DNA of 64,000 nucleotides from Ferrovibrio sp. MS7. GTDB lineage: Bacteria > Pseudomonadota > Alphaproteobacteria > Ferrovibrionales > Ferrovibrionaceae. The translations under genes and the position numbers were made by a program. The notes below the pieces were generated by a model. That model was not told the DNA's origin and ran no database searches. It saw nothing but the letters and a program-made list of their open reading frames with translations. This document shows positions 58,047 through 64,000 of the stretch, piece by piece. The stretch lies in the NCBI RefSeq assembly GCF_038404985.1, contig NZ_JBBKBA010000001.1, forward strand, positions 124,001 through 188,000, written 5' to 3'. How positions within the stretch are numbered: position 1 is the stretch's first letter; each line of letters begins with the position of its first letter.

Positions 58047-60773
58047 ATGGCAGACCCACCAACCGATAGCGACCGGCGGCCCTCGCCGGAGGCCTTGCTG
58101 CAGACGGCCGCGCAGGAAAAGCGCGGTCGTCTCAGCGTGTTCCTGGGGGCCGCGCCTGGCGTCGGCAAGACCTACGCCATGCTGGAAACCGCCCATGCCC
58201 GCCAGCGCGAAGGCATCGACGTGGTGGTCGGCGTGGTGGAGACCCATGGGCGTGAGGAAACCGCCTTCCTGCTGCGTGGCCTGGAGCAATTGCCGCTGCG
58301 CCGCGTCGACTACCGTGACCGGGTGTTCAACGAACTCGATCTCGATGAAGTGCTGCGGCGGCGACCGCAACTGGTGCTCATCGACGAACTGGCGCATTCC
58401 AACGTGCCGGGCAGCCGGCACGAAAAACGCTATCAGGATATCGAAGAAATCCGTGCCGCCGGTATCGACGTTTACACCACGCTGAACATTCAGCATCTGG
58501 AAAGCCTGAACGACGTGGTGGCGCAGATCACCCGCGTGAAGGTGCGCGAGACAGTGCCGGATGCCGTGCTCGGCAATGCCGACAGTATCGAAGTGGTGGA
58601 TCTGCCGCCGGAGGAACTGATCAAGCGGCTGCAGGAAGGCAAGGTCTATGTGCCCGAGCAGGCGGCGCGCGCGGTGCACCATTTCTTCGCGCCCGGCAAC
58701 CTGACGGCTTTGCGCGAACTGGCTTTGCGCAAGGCGGCGGATCAGGTGGATGGCCAGATGCTGTCGTATATGCAATCTCATGCGATTGCAGGACCATGGC
58801 CGACGCGGGACCGCATCATGGTCTGCATCAGCCCGAGCCCGTTGCTGCCACGCCTGGTGCGCAGCGCGCGCCGCGTCGCCGAGCGCCGTCGCGGCCCCTG
58901 GATCGCGCTCTATGTCGAAACCCCGGCGCATGACCGGCTTTCGGATGAGGAAAAGAGCCAGATCAATCGCGCACTGACACTTGCAGAAGAATTTGGTGCC
59001 GAGGTGGTGACTGTCGCGGCCAGTAACGTACCCGCCGAGATCATCCGCCAAGCCAGGCTGCGCAACGTCACCGATATCGTGGTGGCGCGCAGCCACCGCA
59101 GCCGGCTGCTTAACCGCCTGCGCGGCACGCTCACCGACCGGCTGGTGGAACTCGGCGAAGGCATCAACATCCATGTCGTCACCGGCCAGTCGGAGCCGGA
59201 GAACTGGTGGGAGGTGACCCGGGCAAGGCTGGCCGACATGCGGCTGGACGGCTTGGCGCCGGCAGCACTGTTGTCGCTGTTCGGATTGCTCGCCGTCAAG
59301 CTGGCGGAACCCTGGCTGCCGCCCTCCAGCATCCCGCTGTTCATCCTGGTGGCGGTGCTGCTCAGTTCCCTGCGCCATGGCCATGCGGCGGCAGTGCTGA
59401 GCTCGGTAATCTGCGTGCTCGGCTACAACTTTCTTTTCCTGCCGCCGCTCTACACCTTCACCATCAATAACCTGGAGAATATCCACACTTTCTTCGTCTT
59501 CCTGGCCGTGGCGCTGGTGACCAGCAACCTGACCGCCCGCATACGTGCCCAGGCGGAAGCGGCGCGCACGCGCGAGAGCCGCACCGCCGCGCTTTATGAT
59601 TTCAGCCGGCGCGTCACCAGCGCAGCAACCGAGGATGATATTCTCTGGACCGTGGTGCATCACGTTGCCGCCATTGCCAAGGCGCAGTCCCTGGTGCTGA
59701 TGCCGGGCCATCAGGACCTGGCAGGGCATTTGAGCATCCGCGCCGCCTATCCGCCGGAAGACCAGATCGATGAGCGCGCCAGGGCCGCCGCCGACTGGGC
59801 CTGGGAGAAGGGCGAACCGGCCGGCCATGGCACCGGCACGCTGCCGGCTTCCGACTGGCTGTTCCTGCCCTTGCGCACCGCCGAGCGTCGGCTTGGCGCA
59901 CTCGGCATCCGCTTTGCTGACCAGCGACCGCCCCTCGGGCCCGACGAACGCCGGTTGCTGGATGCGCTGGCCAACCAGGCCGCCCTTGCCATCGAACGCA
60001 GCCTGCTCAATCGCGATGTGGCGGAGGCGCGCGTCGCCGCCGAAACCGAGAAGCTGCGCTCCGCCCTGCTCTCCTCGATCAGCCATGACCTGCGCACACC
60101 GCTGGCCTCGATCATCGGCGGTATTTCCAGCCTGATGAATTTCGGCGACCGCATCGATGCCAAGGGCCGCCAGGACCTGATGCAAACCGTGCGTGATGAG
60201 GCCGAACGGCTGAACCGCTTTGTCGGCAACCTGCTCGACATGACCCGCATCGAAGCTGGCGCGATGCAGCCCAAGCTTGACTGGGTCGACCCTGAGGAAC
60301 TGGTGGCAACTGCCGTGAAGCGCGCGGCGGGCCTCACGGCCGGGCATGAGATTGCCATCCAGATCGAGCCCGGTCTGCCGCTGCTGCGGGTTGATTACAT
60401 CCTGATCGAACAGGTGCTGATCAACCTGCTGGATAATGCCGCCAAGTATTCGCCCAAGGGCAGCCCGGTAGCGCTGCGGCTATCGCGCAACGGCGATGGG
60501 CTTGTTGCCGAAGTGACCGACCAGGGCAGCGGCATTCCAATGGGTCAGCTTGAACAGGTGTTCGACATGTTCTATCGCGTCAAGGCCAGCGATCGGCAGG
60601 TGGCGGGCACCGGCCTTGGCCTGTCGATCTGCCGCAGCATCCTGCAGGCCCATGGCGGCAGCATCCGTGCCGAAAGCCCGGTTGCCGATGGCCACGGCAC
60701 GCGTATGGTGGTGACTCTGCCGCTGGAGGAACAGCCCTTGCTGCCAAATGACGAGAAAAGCAGCCATGGCTGA
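58047..60773 (+). CDS. kdpD: Potassium-responsive sensor histidine kinase KdpD
   Basis: The 908-residue kinase has the N-terminal KdpD domain (about 26-235) with Walker A GAAPGVGKT at 34-42, a universal-stress-type domain (about 250-375), four membrane helices (about 405-510), a GAF domain (about 530-660), H680 in SSISHDLRTPLAS and an ATP-binding domain with LLDNAAKYSPKGS and GTGLGLSICRSIL. It phosphorylates KdpE when potassium is low. It starts 24 bases after kdpC, so sensor and pump are probably on one transcript. The stop lies within the start region of kdpE. Confidence 0.96.
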   Translation: MADPPTDSDRRPSPEALLQTAAQEKRGRLSVFLGAAPGVGKTYAMLETAHARQREGIDVVVGVVETHGREETAFLLRGLEQLPLRRVDYRDRVFNELDLDEVLRRRPQLVLIDELAHSNVPGSRHEKRYQDIEEIRAAGIDVYTTLNIQHLESLNDVVAQITRVKVRETVPDAVLGNADSIEVVDLPPEELIKRLQEGKVYVPEQAARAVHHFFAPGNLTALRELALRKAADQVDGQMLSYMQSHAIAGPWPTRDRIMVCISPSPLLPRLVRSARRVAERRRGPWIALYVETPAHDRLSDEEKSQINRALTLAEEFGAEVVTVAASNVPAEIIRQARLRNVTDIVVARSHRSRLLNRLRGTLTDRLVELGEGINIHVVTGQSEPENWWEVTRARLADMRLDGLAPAALLSLFGLLAVKLAEPWLPPSSIPLFILVAVLLSSLRHGHAAAVLSSVICVLGYNFLFLPPLYTFTINNLENIHTFFVFLAVALVTSNLTARIRAQAEAARTRESRTAALYDFSRRVTSAATEDDILWTVVHHVAAIAKAQSLVLMPGHQDLAGHLSIRAAYPPEDQIDERARAAADWAWEKGEPAGHGTGTLPASDWLFLPLRTAERRLGALGIRFADQRPPLGPDERRLLDALANQAALAIERSLLNRDVAEARVAAETEKLRSALLSSISHDLRTPLASIIGGISSLMNFGDRIDAKGRQDLMQTVRDEAERLNRFVGNLLDMTRIEAGAMQPKLDWVDPEELVATAVKRAAGLTAGHEIAIQIEPGLPLLRVDYILIEQVLINLLDNAAKYSPKGSPVALRLSRNGDGLVAEVTDQGSGIPMGQLEQVFDMFYRVKASDRQVAGTGLGLSICRSILQAHGGSIRAESPVADGHGTRMVVTLPLEEQPLLPNDEKSSHG

Positions 60774-61455
60774 TGGCGCCAGCATCCTGGTGATCGATGA
60801 TGAGCCGCAGATCCGCCGCTATCTGCGGGTCAGTCTGGAAGCACATGACTTCCGCATCCTGGAGGCGGCAACGGCCAAGGAAGGCCTGCGCCTCGCGGCC
60901 CTGGAAAAGCCCGACCTGATGATCCTCGATCTCGGCTTGCCGGATATGGATGGCCAGGAGGTTATCAAGCGGCTGCGCGAATGGAGCAGCATGCCGGTGG
61001 TGGTGCTCTCCGTGCGCGCCGATGAAGTCGACAAGATCGCCGCCCTCGATGCCGGTGCCGACGACTACGTGACCAAGCCATTCGGCACCGGTGAATTGCT
61101 GGCGCGACTGCGAGCCGCGTTGCGCCACACCATTGGCGCTGCCGCCGGACAACCGGTTTTCACCAGCGGGCCGTTACGTGTCGACCTGGAAAAGCGCCAG
61201 GTGGCGGTGAATGGCGACGCCGTGAAGCTGTCGCCAAAGGAATACGACCTGCTGCGGCTGCTGGTGCAGCATGCCGGCAAGGTACTGACGCACCAGTTCA
61301 TCCTGCGCCAGGTCTGGGGTCCGGCGCATGAACATGATGTGCAGTATCTGCGGGTCTTTGCCCGCCAGTTGCGGCAGAAGCTCGAGGCCGATCCGGCCCA
61401 ACCCCAGTTATTGCTGACAGAGCCCGGCGTCGGTTACCGCCTAAGCCTGGATTAG
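60766..61455 (+). CDS. kdpE: Response regulator KdpE
   Basis: The 229-residue OmpR-family regulator has a receiver domain with D55 ([13 protein letters not shown]), acidic pocket D11-D12, K104-type lysine in DDYVTKPFG, and a winged helix domain (about 130-227) with [31 protein letters not shown]. It activates kdp transcription. I prefer ATG 60766 ([14 protein letters not shown]), overlapping the kdpD stop by eight bases; ATG 60748 would add six residues. Its own stop overlaps the stop of the convergent phnE by four bases. Confidence 0.96.
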   Translation: MADGASILVIDDEPQIRRYLRVSLEAHDFRILEAATAKEGLRLAALEKPDLMILDLGLPDMDGQEVIKRLREWSSMPVVVLSVRADEVDKIAALDAGADDYVTKPFGTGELLARLRAALRHTIGAAAGQPVFTSGPLRVDLEKRQVAVNGDAVKLSPKEYDLLRLLVQHAGKVLTHQFILRQVWGPAHEHDVQYLRVFARQLRQKLEADPAQPQLLLTEPGVGYRLSLD

Positions 61456-62264
61456 ATAAACAGCTTGCGGATGCGCGAAGACACCAGGTCGACGCTGCTG
61501 ACCAGCAGGATGATCATGATCATCACGGCGCAGGTCTGATCGAAGCGGAAACCCCGGATCACTTCCCACAGCACCACGCCGATACCGCCGGCACCGACCA
61601 TGCCGACCACGGAGGCCGAGCGCACATTGGCCTCGAAGCGGTATAGCGAATATGACACCCAGAGCGGCATCACCTGCGGGATGACACCATAGACGATTTC
61701 TTCCAGCGGATTGGCGCCGGTGGCGCGGATACCTTCGACCGGCTGCGGGTCGATGGCCTCGACAGCTTCCGAAAACAGTTTGGCCAATGTACCGGTGGTG
61801 TGAATCCACAAAGCCAGCGCGCCGGCAAAGGGGCCGAGACCGACCGCCACCACGAACAGCATGGCGAAAACCATTTCGTTGATCGAACGCAGCGCATCCA
61901 GCAGGCGCCGCACCGGCTGATTCACCCAGGCCGGCGCTATATTGGAAGCGGCCAGCAGGCCGAGGGGCACGGCGAAGATTATGGCCAGCAGGGTACCCCA
62001 GATGGCGATATGCAACGTCACCAGCAGTTCGCTGAAGTAGTAGCGCCACTCGCGGAAATCCGGCGGGAAGAAGTCGCGCGCGAAGGTGGCCATGTTGCCG
62101 GCATCGCGGATAAGGTTGCCGGGATTTATCTCGGCCCCCTGGTAGGACCAGACCAATACAGCGCAGGCCAGGGCATAGCCGAATAGTTTCAGCAGCGAGG
62201 ACTTTAGACCCTGCTTCGGCGGGTGGATCGGATAGTCGGTCTGGATCGCGGCGGTCTGGGACAT
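61452..62264 (-). CDS. phnE: Phosphonate ABC transporter permease PhnE
   Basis: This 270-residue permease has six membrane segments and the PhnE block [33 protein letters not shown], then [51 protein letters not shown], where the family's coupling loop lies. It transports phosphonates or phosphite with PhnC and PhnD. I start at ATG 62264 (MSQTAAIQ). A hairpin separates it from phnD. No second phnE follows, because kdpE converges here. Confidence 0.94.
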   Translation of the reverse strand: MSQTAAIQTDYPIHPPKQGLKSSLLKLFGYALACAVLVWSYQGAEINPGNLIRDAGNMATFARDFFPPDFREWRYYFSELLVTLHIAIWGTLLAIIFAVPLGLLAASNIAPAWVNQPVRRLLDALRSINEMVFAMLFVVAVGLGPFAGALALWIHTTGTLAKLFSEAVEAIDPQPVEGIRATGANPLEEIVYGVIPQVMPLWVSYSLYRFEANVRSASVVGMVGAGGIGVVLWEVIRGFRFDQTCAVMIMIILLVSSVDLVSSRIRKLFI

Positions 62265-62283
62265 CGGCAGCCTCACATAGAGA

Positions 62284-62314
62284 AACGCCGGGGAGGTTTT
62301 CCCACCCCGGCGTT
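62284..62314 (-). repeat. Hairpin between phnD and phnE
   Basis: AACGCCGGGG at 62284-62293 and CCCCGGCGTT at 62305-62314 form ten perfect pairs around eleven bases that can pair further. It lies within 12 to 50 bases of the phnD stop. Such intergenic hairpins often protect the upstream message and lower expression of the next gene, giving more binding protein than permease. Confidence 0.6.
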
Positions 62315-62325
62315 CATTGCTTGCT

Positions 62326-63309
62326 TCAAGAACCAAGCTGCTTGTTCAGTTCGGCGAGCTTGGCGTCGATCTCAGCCAGCTTCTTGGCCTTTTCGTCGGC
62401 AGCCATGTTGGCATCGCCTTCCAGCTTTATCTTGTCGCGGAACAGGCCGAGCTGGCGGATCGGCAGCAGCTGCTTGTTGGAGGATTCCTTGAACGGACCC
62501 CATTGCAGGTCGGCAAGCACCTTCTTCTCGCGCTCATCCTTGGTGCCATAAGTCATGAAGAACGTCTTCACGGCCTTCTTGGTCTCTTCCGGCAGATCCT
62601 TGCGCCATACGATCGGGTCGGAAGCGATCAGCGGCGACTTCCAGATCGCCTTCACCTCCTTGGCCTTCTCGGGCATGGTCTTCTGCAGACGCTCGAGATT
62701 CTCGGTGTTGTTGGTGGCGATATCGACCTGCTTGTTGGCAACGGCGAGCGCGTTGGTCTCGTGATTGGCCGCCACAACGCGGGTGAAATGCTTGCGGATA
62801 TCGATATTGTTCTGGCCCCAGGCGTAGTAGCTCGGCACCAGGAAGCCCGAGGTCGAGTTCGGATCGCCGTTGCCGAAAGTGTATTTGCCCGGCGCCTTGA
62901 CGATATCTTCCAGCGAATTGATCGGGCTGTCCTTGTGCACCAGCAGCAGCGACCAGTAGCCCGGCGCGCCATCCTTGGAGGTGGTCTGCACGAACACTTC
63001 GCCATCGGCGCGATCCACCGCCTGCATAGCAGAGGCATTGCCGTACCAGGCAATCTGCACCTTGTTGAAGCGCATGCCTTCAATCACGCCGGCATAGTCG
63101 GGGGCAAAGAAGGCATTGATCTTCATGCCGGTCTGCTTCTGCATGTCGGCGAGGAACGGCTCCCAGATGGTCTTCAGGTTGGCGCTCGATTCGGTCGAGA
63201 TGATGCCGAAGTTGAGTTCCTTCAGACCCTGGGCCTGAGCCGGGGCAGTGCCGGCGAAGCCGAGCAGCAGCAGCGGTAGTGTTGCCTTAAGCAAGTTGCG
63301 GCGAAGCAT
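62326..63309 (-). CDS. phnD: Phosphonate/phosphite ABC transporter substrate-binding protein PhnD
   Basis: The 327-residue protein has a signal peptide ([20 protein letters not shown], cleavage after AQA) and the PhnD pattern: [61 protein letters not shown], where the serine/threonine-rich loop binds the phosphoryl group. It captures phosphonate or phosphite in the periplasm. A charged lysine-rich C-terminal helix (about 300-327) looks like a coiled coil. Encoded between phnC and phnE. Confidence 0.94.
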   Translation of the reverse strand: MLRRNLLKATLPLLLLGFAGTAPAQAQGLKELNFGIISTESSANLKTIWEPFLADMQKQTGMKINAFFAPDYAGVIEGMRFNKVQIAWYGNASAMQAVDRADGEVFVQTTSKDGAPGYWSLLLVHKDSPINSLEDIVKAPGKYTFGNGDPNSTSGFLVPSYYAWGQNNIDIRKHFTRVVAANHETNALAVANKQVDIATNNTENLERLQKTMPEKAKEVKAIWKSPLIASDPIVWRKDLPEETKKAVKTFFMTYGTKDEREKKVLADLQWGPFKESSNKQLLPIRQLGLFRDKIKLEGDANMAADEKAKKLAEIDAKLAELNKQLGS

Positions 63310-63350
63310 GGATAATTCTCCCGTTGGCTACGAAGTAATCGTGAAAAGGA

Positions 63351-64000
63351 TCAGGCGATGGCCGCCTGCAGCGGACGTGCCCGGTATTCGGCGGCCTTAG
63401 GCTCCTCGACTTCTGGCGTGCCGAGCGAGCCGAAATCGAGGTCGCTGTTATCGCCATAGAGGTCGCGCAGCAATGGCGCGGTGACGCTGGCGGCCGGGCC
63501 GTCATACATCACGCGGCCATCGCGCAGCGCGACGACACGGCGGCAGTATTTCAGCGCGAAATCCACCTGATGCAGCGACACCACGACGGTGACCCCATCG
63601 GTGCGGTTGATATCGGCCAGAGCCGCCATGACGCGGCGTGAGGATTCCGGATCCAGCGAGGCAATCGGCTCGTCGGCCAGAATGACAGCAGCTTTCTGCA
63701 CCAGGGCGCGGGCGATGGCGGCGCGCTGCTGCTGACCGCCGGAAAGGGTGGAAGCACGCTGGAAGGCGCATTGCGCGATACCGACGCGGGCCAGGGCCTG
63801 CACCGCATCGCGGCGCTGCTCGTCGGTGAACCAGCGGAGCAGGCTGCGCCACAGCGGCAGGCGGCCCAGATTGCCGGCCAGCACATTGGTGATCACCGAG
63901 AGCCGGCCAACCAGATTGAATTGCTGGAACACGAAGCCGATACCGGCACGGGTCTCACGGATGCCCCGGCCAAGCTTGCCGGCCTGCTGCACCATGCGGC
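63351..64000 (-). CDS. phnC: Phosphonate ABC transporter ATP-binding protein PhnC (5' end outside window)
   Basis: The last 216 codons are present; the Walker A region and start lie beyond base 64000. Visible motifs are the Q-loop [10 protein letters not shown], signature [16 protein letters not shown], Walker [16 protein letters not shown] and H-loop [11 protein letters not shown], all standard for PhnC. The stop TGA is at 63351-63353, 41 bases before the phnD start. The C-terminus is about 30 residues longer than in Escherichia coli PhnC, rich in proline and glutamate. Confidence 0.93.
   Translation of the reverse strand, partial: RMVQQAGKLGRGIRETRAGIGFVFQQFNLVGRLSVITNVLAGNLGRLPLWRSLLRWFTDEQRRDAVQALARVGIAQCAFQRASTLSGGQQQRAAIARALVQKAAVILADEPIASLDPESSRRVMAALADINRTDGVTVVVSLHQVDFALKYCRRVVALRDGRVMYDGPAASVTAPLLRDLYGDNSDLDFGSLGTPEVEEPKAAEYRARPLQAAIA

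Noticed and set aside
55632-60347. A 1571-codon open frame on the minus strand antisense to kdpB, kdpC and kdpD
   Set aside because: It is the mirror of GC-rich codons in genes with intact kdp motifs. It spans gene boundaries, is full of histidine and glutamine runs and shows no known domain.
1-64000. Search for tRNA, rRNA, CRISPR arrays, insertion sequences, phage genes and attachment sites
   Set aside because: No cloverleaf-like segment, regularly spaced repeat array, transposase, integrase or terminal inverted repeat was found by eye.

Overview
The window looks like a piece of a high-GC alphaproteobacterial chromosome. The evidence is glutathione-dependent formaldehyde oxidation genes, a complete Kdp system, many periplasmic-binding-protein transporters and dense operons whose stop and start codons overlap. 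A Rhodospirillales-type lineage is my guess from overall style, not something the sequence proves. I see no rRNA, tRNA, CRISPR array, transposase, integrase or prophage gene. Genes fill almost everything; only two gaps exceed 300 bases (10975-11390 and 53092-53467).

The window is built from separate transport-plus-catabolism modules, most with their own regulator. (1) 1-8999, minus strand: an IclR regulator, a TctCBA transporter, a molybdenum hydroxylase (large, CoxG-like, FAD and 2Fe-2S subunits) and two luciferase-like flavin enzymes, with almost every junction overlapping. (2) 9170-10974: a threonine-synthase-like PLP enzyme and a cupin protein. (3) 11391-13342, plus strand: class III alcohol dehydrogenase and S-formylglutathione hydrolase. 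(4) 13361-15831, minus strand: RidA-like protein, amidase and TetR regulator. (5) 15969-24715, minus strand: a branched-chain-type ABC transporter followed by an ABC ATPase-like protein without a signature motif, a cupin, an SDR, an aldehyde dehydrogenase and a HpaI-type aldolase; a divergent RpiR-type regulator lies at 24909-25790. (6) 25807-33086: a taurine/sulfonate-type region with two binding proteins, one permease, one ATPase, two TauD-family dioxygenases and a FAD/NAD(P)-binding protein. (7) 33083-37830: gabT, csaA, gabD, an Lrp-type regulator and a HAD hydrolase. (8) 37988-43648: a polyamine-type ABC transporter behind an ornithine-cyclodeaminase-family gene, with a divergent GntR/FCD regulator. 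(9) 43652-49571: a TRAP transporter, an unusual AroQ-type dehydratase, an unknown protein and a Gfo/Idh/MocA oxidoreductase, with a divergent GntR/FCD regulator. (10) 49852-53091: a receiver-only response regulator convergent with a CHASE-PAS hybrid histidine kinase. (11) 53468-61455, plus strand: a 27-residue membrane peptide and kdpFABCDE. (12) 61452-64000, minus strand: phnC (cut by the window end), phnD and phnE.

The modules suggest a free-living heterotroph that takes up many low-abundance organic acids, amines, sulfonates and phosphonates, and that survives potassium limitation. Several promoter regions hold clear palindromes or phased repeats that fit the adjacent regulator. The points most worth following up are the signature-less ABC protein at 19337-19960, the AroQ paralogue with changed substrate-binding positions at 45346-45828, the TctCBA/molybdenum hydroxylase/flavin enzyme operon, the 21-bp-phased repeats at 24814-24862 and the small membrane peptide in front of kdpF.
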